Positions 28,378-37,586 of a stretch of DNA of 64,000 nt are shown in pieces. How positions within the stretch are numbered: the first letter of the stretch is position 1; each line of letters opens with the position of its first letter. Position numbers and translations under genes: made by a program. Source of the DNA: Amycolatopsis xylanica (GTDB lineage: Bacteria > Actinomycetota > Actinomycetes > Mycobacteriales > Pseudonocardiaceae); contig NZ_FNON01000002.1 in the NCBI RefSeq assembly GCF_900107045.1, positions 806,001 through 870,000 of the forward strand. Direction: 5' to 3'. The notes beneath the pieces were generated by a model that worked only from the letters and a program-made list of their open reading frames with translations, made no database searches and was not told the DNA's origin.

Positions 28378-30012
28378 ATGTCACGGAAGTTCGTTGTCGC
28401 ACTGTCCGTTGTGACCACCACGCTCGCGCTCGTGTCCACGCCGGCGCAGGCACTCGAGAATGATCTAGCGCTGACCCCGCCGATGGGGTTCAACAACTGG
28501 AACACGACGCACTGCCGCGCCGAGTTCAACGAGGCGATGGTGCTCGCCACCGCCGACACGTTCGTCAGCAAGGGCCTGAAGGACGCCGGGTACACCTACG
28601 TCAATCTCGACGACTGCTGGGCCAAGCCGCAGCGCAACGCCCAGGGTGACCTGGAGCCGGATCCAGTCAGGTTCCCGCGCGGCATCAAATATGTCGCCGA
28701 CTACGTGCACAGCAAGGGCCTTAAATTCGGGATATATACGAGCGCCGGTACAAAAACGTGCGATACGCTGGGGTTCCCCGGCGGCTTGAACAATGAGCAA
28801 CGCGATGCGAACCTGTTCGCTTCTTGGGGTGTCGACTATCTGAAGTACGACAATTGCAACAATCAAGGAGTAGACGCCGTCCAGCGTTACACGAAAATGC
28901 GGGACGCGCTCAAGGCCACCGGGCGGCCGATCGTGTTCTCGATCTGCGAGTGGGGCGAGAACAGCCCGTGGAACTGGGCGCAGAACGTCGGCAACTCCTG
29001 GCGCACCACGGGCGACATCTCGGACAACTGGTCGAGCATGCTCGGCATCTTCAAGCGCAACCTTTCCCTTGCGCCCTATGCGAAACCCGGCGCCTGGAAC
29101 GACCCGGACATGCTCGAGGTCGGCAACGGCGGCATGACGACGGCCGAGTACCGCAGCCACTTCAGCCTCTGGTCGATGATGTCCGCGCCGCTGCTCATCG
29201 GCGCGAACCTGTCGAACATCTCCGCCGAGAACTTCCAGACGCTGCTCAACAAGGACGTGATCGCGCTCGACCAGGACCCGCGCGGCGTGCAGGGGCGCCA
29301 GGTCAAGGCCTCCGGCGGCACCTACGTGATCGCGAAGCCGCTGACGAACGGTGACGTCGCCGTCGCGCTGTTCAACGAGAACGGCTCCGCGGCGACGATC
29401 AGCACCACCACCGCGGAAATCGGGATCGGCGGCGCGTCGCAGTACGGGCTCAAGGACCTCTGGTCCAAGGCGACCAGCACGACGACGAGCGCGATCAGCG
29501 CCTCGGTTCCGGCGCACGGGACCGTCGTCTACCGCGTCAGCAAACAAGGCACGCTCAGCGTTCCGCCGAATGGCCGGACGTCTATTTCCGATCTTCCGAC
29601 AGAAACGTGGTCCAACGGCTGGGGACCGATCGAAAAGGACCGCAGCAACGGCGAGCAGCCCGCAGGCGACGGCCGCACTCTCACCATCAACGGCACGACC
29701 TTCGGCAAGGGCATCGGCACGCACGCCCGCAGTGACCTGACGTACTACGTGGACGGTCGCTGCAGCCGGTTCGAAGCGACCGTCGGCGTCGACGACGAAA
29801 GTCCGTCAAATCGGGCAAGTGTCGTTTTCGAGGTGTACGCGGGTACCAGAAAAGTCGCCGACAGCGGAGTCCTCACGGGAGCTTCGGCCGGAAAACAACT
29901 CTCCGCTGATATTTCCGGCGCTCAGCGGTTACGTCTCGTGGTTTCCAACGCCGGTGACGGCATCGACTACGACCACGCGGACTGGGCCGACCCGATAATC
30001 ACCTGTTCGTAG
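28378..30012 (+). CDS. Secreted GH27 alpha-galactosidase with C-terminal NPCBM domain
   Basis: A 544-residue secreted enzyme. The signal peptide (1-25, ending AQA-L) precedes a GH27 barrel starting LTPPMGFNNWN. It has the nucleophile region YLKYDNCN (about 160) and the acid/base region GAWNDPDMLEVGNGG (about 240). A beta-sandwich follows, then an NPCBM-like carbohydrate module (about 400-544: THARSDLTYYVDG, DDHxDWADP-type end). GH27 enzymes cleave terminal alpha-galactose or alpha-GalNAc; the DasR-like operator makes the second worth testing. A stretch near 28.7-28.85 kb is more AT-rich than its neighbours. Confidence 0.93.
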   Translation: MSRKFVVALSVVTTTLALVSTPAQALENDLALTPPMGFNNWNTTHCRAEFNEAMVLATADTFVSKGLKDAGYTYVNLDDCWAKPQRNAQGDLEPDPVRFPRGIKYVADYVHSKGLKFGIYTSAGTKTCDTLGFPGGLNNEQRDANLFASWGVDYLKYDNCNNQGVDAVQRYTKMRDALKATGRPIVFSICEWGENSPWNWAQNVGNSWRTTGDISDNWSSMLGIFKRNLSLAPYAKPGAWNDPDMLEVGNGGMTTAEYRSHFSLWSMMSAPLLIGANLSNISAENFQTLLNKDVIALDQDPRGVQGRQVKASGGTYVIAKPLTNGDVAVALFNENGSAATISTTTAEIGIGGASQYGLKDLWSKATSTTTSAISASVPAHGTVVYRVSKQGTLSVPPNGRTSISDLPTETWSNGWGPIEKDRSNGEQPAGDGRTLTINGTTFGKGIGTHARSDLTYYVDGRCSRFEATVGVDDESPSNRASVVFEVYAGTRKVADSGVLTGASAGKQLSADISGAQRLRLVVSNAGDGIDYDHADWADPIITCS

Positions 30013-30119
30013 CAAGCGGAATCCATTTGGCGGAATCGACTTATCGCGTATCCTGAATTTTCCTCGTTGCCGGAGCCGCCTGCGAGGTCCGTTTTAAACG
30101 CGCGAAAAAGGCGGCGAAG

Positions 30120-30713
30120 ATGGCGGATGATCACGAAGCGAAAATGCCCGACGGCGCGCTGGTCGGCGCGCGGTTCCCGTCGGACAAGCTTCGTGCCCGT
30201 TTCGCCGACGAGGAGCCGGTGAAGGTCGCCCACCATCGGCGGCGCGACGCCGTCGGCCGTGTCGGCGCGCGCTTCCCGGCCCAGCAGACGACGGACGAGC
30301 CGGTTCGAGCTCCCGTGCCCTCGGTACGCAAGCCCGAACCGGCTCCCCCGCCGGAGTACATCGAGCTGCCCGACTCCGGCCCGCGCGTCCGGCCGTACGT
30401 GCTCACCCGTGGCCGCACGAAACCCAAGCTCCACCTCGCGATCGAGGCGATGATCTCCACGCGCGTCGACGCGCCGTGGGCCGCGTCGCGCCTCAGCGGC
30501 GAGTTCCATTCGGTGCGCTCCATCTGCGAGCGGCCGCGGTCGGTTGCGGAGATCGCGGCGAACCTGGCCGTCCCGCTCGGGGTGGCCAGGGTGCTGCTGG
30601 GCGATATGGCCGAACTCGGCCTGGTCAACGTCCACGAAACGAGCACCACCGTCGAGGGCCGCCCCGCGCTCGCCATGATGGAACGCGTTCTGCGCGGCCT
30701 GCAGCGCCTCTGA
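30120..30713 (+). CDS. DUF742 (CvnC-like) protein, stand-alone
   Basis: A 197-residue protein. The N-terminal half is basic and disordered with a repeated VGARFP motif (VGARFPSDK, VGARFPAQQ), and the C-terminal DUF742 domain begins VRPYVLTRGRTKP and contains SICERPRSVAEIAANLAVPLGVARVLLGDMAELGLV, a winged-helix-like region. DUF742 proteins usually belong to conservons with a sensor kinase, roadblock protein and small GTPase. None of those partners is nearby, so this is an orphan. It ends 17 bp before the CDF gene. Confidence 0.88.
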   Translation: MADDHEAKMPDGALVGARFPSDKLRARFADEEPVKVAHHRRRDAVGRVGARFPAQQTTDEPVRAPVPSVRKPEPAPPPEYIELPDSGPRVRPYVLTRGRTKPKLHLAIEAMISTRVDAPWAASRLSGEFHSVRSICERPRSVAEIAANLAVPLGVARVLLGDMAELGLVNVHETSTTVEGRPALAMMERVLRGLQRL

Positions 30714-30729
30714 GTCCTACGATCACCGT

Positions 30730-31725
30730 GTGAGTGACGAGAACGGCCCTGCCGGCGAAAGCACGCTGACCGTCGTGCTGGCGGGCGGCGTCAACCTGGC
30801 GATCGCCATCATGAAGTTCGTCGCGAGCCTGATCACCGGCTCCGGCGCGATGATGTCGGAGGCCGCGCACTCGGTCGCCGACACGATCACCGAGGTGCTG
30901 CTGCTGACGGCGTTGCGGCGCTCGGAGCGCCCACCGGACCGCATGCACCCCTTCGGCTACGGCAAGGAGCGCTACTTCTGGTCGCTGCTCGCGGCCGTCT
31001 CGATCTTCGCGTCCGGCGCGATGTTCTCGTTCTACGAAGGCTTCGCGACCATCTTCGGCCACGAGGAGGAGCAGGCGAGCCCGATCGTCGGCTACATCGT
31101 GCTCGCGCTCGCGTTCGCGATGGAGTCGGTCTCGTGGGTCCAGGCCGTGCGCCAGACCCGCGCGGACGCGGCCGAGGAGAACCGCTCGTTCGGCCAGCAC
31201 CTGCGCATGGTCGACGACCCGACGTCGAAGACCGTGCTGTTCGAGGACTCGGCCGCGCTGATCGGCCTGCTGATCGCGTTCGCCGGGATCGGGCTGCACC
31301 AGCTCACCGGCTCGCAGGTGTGGGACGGCATCGCCTCGGTGTGCATCGGCGCGCTGCTCGCCGTGGTCGCGTACATCCTCGGCCGCACCAACCGCGGCCT
31401 GCTCATCGGCAGGCAGGCCGACCCGGTGATGGTGCGCGGCATCCGCGATCACCTCGCCGCCGCGCCGGAGATCGAGGCGGTCGTCGACCTGCAGACCATG
31501 TTGCTGGGCACCGACAGCGTGCTCGTCTGCACCCGCGTCGACTTCGACGACGCGCTGGGCGCCTCGGACGTCGAACACGCCTGCGTGCGTCTCGCGGCCG
31601 AGCTGCAGCTGCGGTTCTCGGACGTCACCGAGGTCTTCATCGAGCCGGTGCCGCGCACCGATCCGGACCTGCGCGCCAGCGTCCTGCGCCGCTACGGCGA
31701 CCTGTCAGAGCGCTGGAATCAGTAA
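30730..31725 (+). CDS. Cation diffusion facilitator family transporter
   Basis: A 331-residue CDF metal/proton antiporter. Six transmembrane helices fall in the first ~210 residues; metal-site motifs are SEAAHSVADTITE (helix 2) and FEDSAALIGLLIAF (helix 5). A C-terminal cytoplasmic domain ends with FIEPVPRTD. The spacing HxxxD in helix 2 suits Zn/Fe-type CDFs. GTG start shortly after the DUF742 stop suggests co-transcription. Its stop overlaps the convergent CAP gene by 7 bases. Confidence 0.93.
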   Translation: MSDENGPAGESTLTVVLAGGVNLAIAIMKFVASLITGSGAMMSEAAHSVADTITEVLLLTALRRSERPPDRMHPFGYGKERYFWSLLAAVSIFASGAMFSFYEGFATIFGHEEEQASPIVGYIVLALAFAMESVSWVQAVRQTRADAAEENRSFGQHLRMVDDPTSKTVLFEDSAALIGLLIAFAGIGLHQLTGSQVWDGIASVCIGALLAVVAYILGRTNRGLLIGRQADPVMVRGIRDHLAAAPEIEAVVDLQTMLLGTDSVLVCTRVDFDDALGASDVEHACVRLAAELQLRFSDVTEVFIEPVPRTDPDLRASVLRRYGDLSERWNQ

Positions 31726-32480
31726 CCGAAGTCCTGGGTCCAGAGCCAGCCGTCGGTGGCGACGCCGACGCCGAGCTTGGTCAGCGAGCAGTTGAGGATG
31801 TTCTGGCGGTGACCGCTGGAGTTCATCCACATCTGCATGGTCTGCTCGGGCGTGCGTGAGCCCTTCGCGATGTTCTCCGCACCCGGCCGCGAGTAGCCGG
31901 CGTTGCGGATGCGCTGGTCGAAGGTGACACCCTCGGGTGTGGTGTGCGAGAAGTAGTCACGGTCCGACATGTCGTCGCTGTGCCTCGACGCGGCGAGCGC
32001 GAGGTGGCTTTCGTTGCTGACAGCGCCGCAGCCCGCCTTCGCGCGCTCCTTGTTCACCAACGCGACGACCTGTCCCGCGAGCGAAGTGTCACCGTTCGAG
32101 GCAGGCGGCGGGTCGGCGGGCTTGGGCGGATCGGCCGGCTTCGGAGGCGGCGCCGGAGCTTCGGACGAACTCGGCGCCGGGGCCTCGGAGCTCGGCGTCG
32201 GTGTCGCGCTGCTGCTCGTGGTGGGCGTCGTGGTCGGCGAGGCGCTCTCGGACGACGGCGCGCCCGTTCCGGTGCCAGCCGGGTCCTGGGCGCCACCGCC
32301 CTGCGACTTCGCCAGCGCCGGGTCACCGGGACCCGTGTGCGGCACCTGCAGTCCGCTGTTCCCCACGTTCACGCCGGGCACGAGCCCCATGGCGATCGAC
32401 CCGCCCGCGGCGGCCGCGCCACCGATCAGGAAGCTCAACGTGACGAGGAGTAGGCGCTTGCGCGCACCAATGGCTGACAC
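31719..32480 (-). CDS. Secreted CAP (SCP/PR1) domain protein
   Basis: About 253 residues from GTG 32480. An N-terminal membrane segment (LLLVTLSFLIGGAAAAGGS) is followed by a long Pro/Ser/Thr linker (about 60-130) and a C-terminal CAP domain (about 135-253) with VALVNKERAKAGCGAV, HSDDMSDRDYFSHTTPEG and GYSRPGAENIAKG. This layout matches actinobacterial CAP proteins with cell-wall-spanning linkers. Other possible starts are GTG 32498 and TTG 32576; none has a clear ribosome site. Confidence 0.87.
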   Translation of the reverse strand: MSAIGARKRLLLVTLSFLIGGAAAAGGSIAMGLVPGVNVGNSGLQVPHTGPGDPALAKSQGGGAQDPAGTGTGAPSSESASPTTTPTTSSSATPTPSSEAPAPSSSEAPAPPPKPADPPKPADPPPASNGDTSLAGQVVALVNKERAKAGCGAVSNESHLALAASRHSDDMSDRDYFSHTTPEGVTFDQRIRNAGYSRPGAENIAKGSRTPEQTMQMWMNSSGHRQNILNCSLTKLGVGVATDGWLWTQDFGY

Positions 32481-32588
32481 GGGGCCGAAAACTATCACGA
32501 AAGAGTTACGACGACGAGGGCCTCGGTCACTCTTTTCTGATTGACGGGGCCTGGAGATAAATCTCCCCCAGCTCAACGCGGGTATTGA

Positions 32589-33080
32589 TCATGGAAGATT
32601 TTTCCCACCGTCCTTTATGGACATAAGTGCCACCTGTTCCTTGGCACGGCGCGTGATCTCCGTCGACGCGACGACGAAGTCCGCGATCGTCTCCAGCTGC
32701 TCGACGCTGAGCCTTGCGAAGTATTCGACGCTCTCCGCGATCAGCCCAGCCCAGAACGGCGGCATGGTCTTCGCGTGCTCGGCGTTGAATTCGACCAGCA
32801 CTTTGCGCCGGTCGCCGGGATGCGGCTTGCGCAGCACCAAGCCCTTCCGCTCCAGCCGATCGATCAGCGCGGTCACCGACGCGGGCGCGAGCCCGGAGTG
32901 CTTCGCGAGCTCTTTGGCCGTCAGCGGGCCCAGCCGCGCGATGTAGTCCATGGCCTTGGTGTCGGTCGCGGACAAGCCGGAGGTTTCGGCGATCGCGGTG
33001 TGGAACATGACCGTCTCCGTCGACCACACGCGCGCCAGCTCGAGCAGCCGCCGCGTGAGTTCCGCCTTGTCACTTGACAC
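32589..33080 (-). CDS. MarR-family regulator
   Basis: A 163-residue winged-helix regulator: DYIARLGPLTAKELAKHSGL, recognition helix ASVTALIDRLERKGLV, wing RKPHPGDRRKVLVE. GTG start. It is divergent from the FAD monooxygenase gene with a 73-bp shared promoter region holding an inverted repeat (33104). The usual logic is repression of the adjacent oxidoreductase and of itself. Confidence 0.93.
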   Translation of the reverse strand: MSSDKAELTRRLLELARVWSTETVMFHTAIAETSGLSATDTKAMDYIARLGPLTAKELAKHSGLAPASVTALIDRLERKGLVLRKPHPGDRRKVLVEFNAEHAKTMPPFWAGLIAESVEYFARLSVEQLETIADFVVASTEITRRAKEQVALMSIKDGGKNLP

Positions 33081-33103
33081 GCGACGGATCCTACCTCACT
33101 CTT

Positions 33104-33123
33104 TAGTTCGACAGAACGAATTA
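33104..33123. promoter_or_regulatory. Operator candidate between marR and the monooxygenase gene
   Basis: TAGTTCG-ACAGAA-CGAATTA is a 7+7 inverted repeat with one mismatch, centred in the divergent intergenic region. Confidence 0.5.
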
Positions 33124-33153
33124 GTTTCTAAGAGACTTTGGTGGGGAGACATC

Positions 33154-34338
33154 ATGACGAAGGCGCTGATCATCGGGGGCGGGATAGCGGGCACGGTGAC
33201 CGCGATGGCACTGCACAAGGCCGGGCATGAGGCCGAGCTGTTCGAGGCGTACGACCGGACGGCGGAGGGTGTCGGCGCGTTCCTCACCCTGGCCGTCAAC
33301 GGCATCGACACGCTGGGCGCACTGGACCTGAAAGACCTGGTCAAAGACATCGGATTCGCCACGCCGGGCATGGCGCTCAGCCTCGGCAACGGCCGCGAGC
33401 TGGCCAAGTTCCCGCTCGGCGTGGCGCTCGCGGACGGCACGGTCAGCCAGACCGTGAAGCGCTCGGACCTCTACGTCGCGCTGCGCGACGAGGCGGCCCG
33501 TCGCGGCATCGTCACGCACTACGGCAAGCGCCTGACCGACGCCGTGAACGTCGGCGACGGGGTCCGCGCGCGGTTCGAAGACGGCACCGAAGCCGAGGGT
33601 GACCTGCTGATCGGCGCGGACGGCCTGCGCTCGCGGGTGCGCGAGATCATCGACGCGAACGCGCCGAAGCCGCGCTACGTGCGGCTGCTCAACACCGGCG
33701 GCTACGCGGAAGGCGTGCGGGTCGACGACGAACCCGGCGTGATGCGCATGATCTTCGGCAAGCGCGTGTTCTTCGCCTATGTGCTGCACCCGAACGGCCA
33801 GATCTGGTGGTTCGCGAACCCGGCGCACCAGAACGAGCCGACCGCCGCCGAGCTGCGTGCGCTCGCGGGCGACTCCTGGCGCGCCGAGATGCTGCGCCTG
33901 GTCGAGGTCGACAACTCGCCGGCCACCGAAATCATCAACGCCACCTCGGAGATCTATCCGCCCTGGTCGACGCATGATTTCCCGACCGTGCCGACCTGGC
34001 ACCGCGGCCGGATGCTGATCGTCGGCGACGCGGCGCACGCGACCTCGCCCGCCTCCGGCCAGGGCGCGTCGATGGCGATCGAGGACGCCGTCACGCTCGG
34101 CCGCTGCCTGCGCGACCTCGACGTCCCGTCGGCGCTGCGTGCTTACGAGTCGCTGCGGCGCGAGCGCGTCGAGGCGATCGTGGCGCAGGGCAAGCGCAAC
34201 GGCGACGACAAGGCCGTCGGGCCGGTCGGCAGGCTCGTCCGCGACTTCTTCATCAAGCAGGCGTTCAAGAAGCCGGCGCCGGACCAGTCGTGGATGTGGA
34301 ACCACCGCATCGAGTGGGAAGCACGCGTCGCCGTGTGA
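33154..34338 (+). CDS. FAD-dependent monooxygenase
   Basis: A 394-residue group A flavoprotein monooxygenase. FAD dinucleotide motif GGGIAGTVTAMALHKAG at the N-terminus, the DG motif (LLIGADGLRSRVRE, about 155), and the GD motif RMLIVGDAAHATSPASGQGA (about 290). ATG 33154 has GGGGAG upstream. Related enzymes hydroxylate aromatic compounds or antibiotics (Tet(X)/PgaE group); substrate unknown. The divergent MarR gene is its likely regulator. Confidence 0.93.
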   Translation: MTKALIIGGGIAGTVTAMALHKAGHEAELFEAYDRTAEGVGAFLTLAVNGIDTLGALDLKDLVKDIGFATPGMALSLGNGRELAKFPLGVALADGTVSQTVKRSDLYVALRDEAARRGIVTHYGKRLTDAVNVGDGVRARFEDGTEAEGDLLIGADGLRSRVREIIDANAPKPRYVRLLNTGGYAEGVRVDDEPGVMRMIFGKRVFFAYVLHPNGQIWWFANPAHQNEPTAAELRALAGDSWRAEMLRLVEVDNSPATEIINATSEIYPPWSTHDFPTVPTWHRGRMLIVGDAAHATSPASGQGASMAIEDAVTLGRCLRDLDVPSALRAYESLRRERVEAIVAQGKRNGDDKAVGPVGRLVRDFFIKQAFKKPAPDQSWMWNHRIEWEARVAV

Positions 34339-34408
34339 ACACTATGACCATAAAAGTGACGGCCATCACCCCGCGTGGCACGGTCTGCCCAAACGTTTTG
34401 GAGGACCG

Positions 34409-35305
34409 ATGAGACGCACGTTCGCCCTGCTCACCGCTGTGCTGGCAACGCTCGCTCTGGCACCAGTCGCCACCGCCGAGGCCGCGACGGCCGCGCGCAC
34501 CGGCTGCGGCCGCCCCGCGCCGTACCGGACCGGCGCCTCGACCGACACCACGCTCCAGTCCGGCGGGCTGTCCCGCGAATACCGGGTCCACCTGCCCGCT
34601 TCGTACAACCGCTTCCGGCCGCTGCCGGTGGTCCTGTCGTTCCACGGGCACAAGCGGACGTCGGAGTACCAGGAACAGCTGACCGGGATGTCCGCGCTGA
34701 ACGCGATCGTGGTCTACCCGCAGGGCCTGATCGGCACCGACGGCGAGTCGGCGTGGGAAGGCGCGCCCTACTCGGCGGCCGCGGACGACGTGCAGTTCAC
34801 CCGCGACCTGATCTCGACGCTGGAGCGGCAGCTTTGCGTCGATTCGCGCCGGATCTACGCGGCGGGCAAGTCGAACGGCGGCGGTTTCGTCGGCGTTCTG
34901 GCCTGCCGGATGCCGGACCGGATCGCGGCGTTCGCGCCGGTCTCAGGGGCTTTCTACCCGCAGTCGGGCGCTTGCAACCCGCCGAAGCGGGCGCCAATCA
35001 TCGACTTCCACGGCACCGCCGACACGACGATCCCGTACACCGGCAACCCGGCGAAGGGCCTGCCCGCGCTGCCGGATTGGCTGGCAGGCTGGGCTTCCCG
35101 TGACCGCTGCCGCGGGTCAGTGAGCTGGTCGGACGGTCCGGTGACGTATCAGCACTGGCTCGGCTGCTCGCTCGCGCACGTGAAGATCGACGGGCTCGGG
35201 CACGTCTGGCCGAGCACCAAGCCGAACAACGACTCGGCGACGCCGACGGTCATCGACGCGACGCCGATCATCTGGCAGTTCTTCCTCACGCACCCACTGC
35301 ACTGA
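34409..35305 (+). CDS. Secreted PHB-depolymerase/feruloyl-esterase-type hydrolase
   Basis: A 298-residue exported alpha/beta hydrolase (LpqC/esterase PHB family). Signal peptide (MRRTFALLTAVLATLALAPVA, about 1-26), strand motif VVLSFHGHKR, nucleophile elbow AAGKSNGGGF, Asp in HGTADTTIPY and His in GLGHVWP. A GAGGA ribosome site precedes the ATG. No lipobox is seen, so it is probably freely secreted. Substrates in the family are polyester or feruloyl esters. Confidence 0.9.
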   Translation: MRRTFALLTAVLATLALAPVATAEAATAARTGCGRPAPYRTGASTDTTLQSGGLSREYRVHLPASYNRFRPLPVVLSFHGHKRTSEYQEQLTGMSALNAIVVYPQGLIGTDGESAWEGAPYSAAADDVQFTRDLISTLERQLCVDSRRIYAAGKSNGGGFVGVLACRMPDRIAAFAPVSGAFYPQSGACNPPKRAPIIDFHGTADTTIPYTGNPAKGLPALPDWLAGWASRDRCRGSVSWSDGPVTYQHWLGCSLAHVKIDGLGHVWPSTKPNNDSATPTVIDATPIIWQFFLTHPLH

Positions 35306-35318
35306 CGCGACTGACGGG

Positions 35319-35900
35319 CTAGCGCCAGGTGTCGACCCGGTGGAAGTTCTTGTAGGCCCGGCTCGGAGTCGGCCCGCGCTGCCCCTGGTAGCGCGACCCG
35401 GCCTTCTCCGAGCCGTACGGGTGCTCGGCGGCGCTGGTCAGGCGGAACAGGCAGAGCTGGCCGATCTTCATGCCAGGCCACAGCGTGATCGGCAGGTTGG
35501 CCACATTGGACAGTTCCAGCGTGATGTGGCCGGAGAACCCGGGGTCGATGAACCCCGCGGTCGAGTGCGTGAGCAGCCCGAGCCGCCCGAGCGAGGACTT
35601 GCCCTCGAGGCGGCCCGCGAGGTCGTCGGGCAGCGTGACCATCTCGAACGTCGACCCCAGCACGAACTCGCCGGGGTGCAGGACGAACGGGTCCTCGCCC
35701 TCCTTCTCGACCAGCGACGTCAGCTCGTCCTGCTGTAGCTGCGGGTCGATGTGGGTGTACTTGGAGTTGTCGAACACCCGGAAGAAGCGATCGAGCCGGA
35801 CGTCGATGCTCGACGGTTGGAGCATCGCGGCATCGAAGGGTTCGACCCCGAGACGTCCGTTCTCGAGCTCTTTGCGGAGGTCACGATCACTGAGCAGCAC
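35319..35900 (-). CDS. dcd: dCTP deaminase
   Basis: A 193-residue nucleotide deaminase (possibly the bifunctional dUTP-forming actinobacterial type). It shows [28 protein letters not shown], the active-site segment [29 protein letters not shown], and the C-terminal [16 protein letters not shown]. It provides dUMP precursors for dTMP synthesis. It converges on the esterase gene with a 13-bp gap. Confidence 0.97.
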   Translation of the reverse strand: MLLSDRDLRKELENGRLGVEPFDAAMLQPSSIDVRLDRFFRVFDNSKYTHIDPQLQQDELTSLVEKEGEDPFVLHPGEFVLGSTFEMVTLPDDLAGRLEGKSSLGRLGLLTHSTAGFIDPGFSGHITLELSNVANLPITLWPGMKIGQLCLFRLTSAAEHPYGSEKAGSRYQGQRGPTPSRAYKNFHRVDTWR

Positions 35901-35914
35901 GCATGACAGCGTAC

Positions 35915-37114
35915 TTAGGCTGCCCGCATGTGCTGGGCATAGGTGGTGTCGGGCGCGAAAACCTTCTCGAGCTGCCTGAGGTACGCCTCCCGGCCGGCCC
36001 GCCCGATCCGTTCCTGCAGCAACGTGGCGCCCGGGATCAGCTGCCGCAGCGTCTCGCCCGCGAAGTTGAGCCCAGCGGCCGCCACCACCACCGCCTGCGC
36101 GACCGGGTCGTTCGGCAGCTCGAGGAAGTCCGCGTTCACCTTCCCGAGCACGAGCCTGCTGATCGACGAGTGCACCCGCACGGCGACATGCGAGAGCACC
36201 TTCCCAGCGAACCCGCGCCCCTCACCGATCGCCTCGTGGGACTTGAGCAGCGCTTTCGCCAGCCGCTTCGAGTCGGCGTCCGGGATGAACTCGGTCTTGG
36301 CGAGCAGCCAGAGCATCCGCCAGGCGTCTTCCTCATTGGCGGGCAGCAACTCCTCGTCGACGCCCATGAGCCAGCCGACATACCGCCAGAGATGCAGGAT
36401 GTCCGCCCGTTCCTTCTGGCTGTAGCGCACGCCGAGCAGCTGGGTCCCGAACACGAACACCAGCGAGAAGAGCAGCAGGGTCCCGGTGGTCTGCACCTGG
36501 TTGACGGGCTTGTCCCACGCCTCGTAGTCCCAGTCCGCGCGGCGGTTCATGGCGGCGCGGACGTGGGCATGGACCAGGCGGATCCGGATGGCCGAGATGT
36601 AGCCCTTCTCGCCCTTCGCAAGGCTGCCGGGCGTGGTGACGTCGATCCACCACGCAGCGGTCTCGACGAGTCTCTTTGTCGCCTTGTGCTCGATCTCGCC
36701 GGTCCCGACCAGCGCTTTCGTGGCCCTGGACGCGAGATATCCGCCCATGAGCGACATGTCACCGAGCGGGAAGAGCCCGAGCAACCCGGTCCTGAGGATG
36801 GCTTTGGCGCCACGTTCGAGTCGTTGCGTGTCCACCCAGAACGGCGTCGCCTCGACGCTTTCGAAGAACGCCTTCAGCGGAGGTGGCGTGTCCACGGTGA
36901 CGCCATCGCGCAGGGTCTCCTCGAACTGCCGCTGCCCGGCCTGGCGCGGCTGGCTGTGCATCCACGCGACCACGGCGTCCGCTAGCGGATCCTCGGCCTG
37001 CGCGAACTCCCGAAGCCGCTTGACCTGCTGCTCGGTACCGCGGATGTCGCCCTCGATGAACAGCCTCGACGCCAGGCGGAACCCGCCTTGCCGGAACAGC
37101 TCGGGATCTTCCAT
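35915..37114 (-). CDS. Oxygenase MpaB-like (DUF2236) family protein
   Basis: A 399-residue helical protein from ATG 37114 (GAGG upstream); the 13 residues before it are unlikely to be coding. The DUF2236 features are the N-terminal [24 protein letters not shown] with conserved Arg/His, [13 protein letters not shown] and the C-terminal [18 protein letters not shown]. The family includes latex-clearing and MpaB heme oxygenases, but the activity here is unknown. It is the last host gene before the tRNA-Gly integration site. Confidence 0.88.
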   Translation of the reverse strand: MEDPELFRQGGFRLASRLFIEGDIRGTEQQVKRLREFAQAEDPLADAVVAWMHSQPRQAGQRQFEETLRDGVTVDTPPPLKAFFESVEATPFWVDTQRLERGAKAILRTGLLGLFPLGDMSLMGGYLASRATKALVGTGEIEHKATKRLVETAAWWIDVTTPGSLAKGEKGYISAIRIRLVHAHVRAAMNRRADWDYEAWDKPVNQVQTTGTLLLFSLVFVFGTQLLGVRYSQKERADILHLWRYVGWLMGVDEELLPANEEDAWRMLWLLAKTEFIPDADSKRLAKALLKSHEAIGEGRGFAGKVLSHVAVRVHSSISRLVLGKVNADFLELPNDPVAQAVVVAAAGLNFAGETLRQLIPGATLLQERIGRAGREAYLRQLEKVFAPDTTYAQHMRAA

Positions 37115-37236
37115 CGTCGCCACCTCGCCTCGACACCCCGATGTCGACAACAAGTGTTGTCACTTCGACGGCCGAGCGTCAAGGTATGGAGGGGTTGCCG
37201 AGCGAGGATCGTTGCCATGTATGCTGGCGACACACT

Positions 37237-37310
37237 GCGGATGTAGTTCAATGGTAGAACATCAGCTTCCCAAGCTGAATACGCGGGTTCGATTCCCGTC
37301 ATCCGCTCCA
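37237..37310 (+). tRNA. tRNA-Gly (anticodon CCC), integration site
   Basis: A 74-nt cloverleaf: acceptor GCGGATG/CATCCGC, D arm GTAGTTCAATGGTAGAAC, anticodon stem TCAGC/GCTGA with loop TTCCCAA (anticodon CCC), T arm GCGGGTTCGATTCCCGT, and an encoded CCA. The 3' half from the anticodon loop onward is duplicated at 43123, so this copy was rebuilt by an integrating element. The CCA is present here but not in the distal copy. Confidence 0.96.
37267..37308 (+). repeat. attL: 42-bp tRNA-Gly 3' half
   Basis: Identical over 42 bp to 43123-43164. It spans the anticodon loop to the first base of CCA, the usual core for tyrosine-integrase tRNA att sites. Confidence 0.93.
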
Positions 37311-37313
37311 GCA

Positions 37314-37364
37314 CGAAAGCCCCAGGTCAGTGGTTGTCCACTTTGGACCTGGGGCTTTCGTTTT
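37314..37364 (+). terminator. tRNA-Gly terminator (element-borne copy)
   Basis: A 15-bp stem CGAAAGCCCCAGGTC and its complement around an 17-base loop, followed by TTTT. It is homologous to the terminator at 43172, which follows the distal tRNA fragment. Confidence 0.85.
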
Positions 37365-37401
37365 GCCCGCCGGATTTCCTCGGCGTGCCATTAACATGCC
37401 A

Positions 37402-37560
37402 TTAGCCGATCGGGACCAATGCGCCAGCCGCTCCGTCGTCCGGGTCGTCATCCCCGTCCGGCGTGACCTTGGTCCGGTGTTGATCGACGAGCTTGGACAG
37501 GCTGTCCACGATCTGCCGGTTGGGCCTCGTTCGCCGATCGCGTATGGACCACCGCCCTCC
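37402..37560 (-). pseudogene. Possible integrase C-terminal remnant
   Basis: An open minus-strand frame of about 53 codons without an internal start ends at a TAA at 37402 and reads RQIVDSLSKLVDQHRTKV then an acidic tail DGDDDPDDGAAG. It lies directly next to attL, where AICE integrase genes normally end. No catalytic motif survives, so this is a guess from position and coding-like composition. Confidence 0.25.
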
Positions 37561-37586
37561 CTACAGCACGCTTCCTCACAGCGTGC

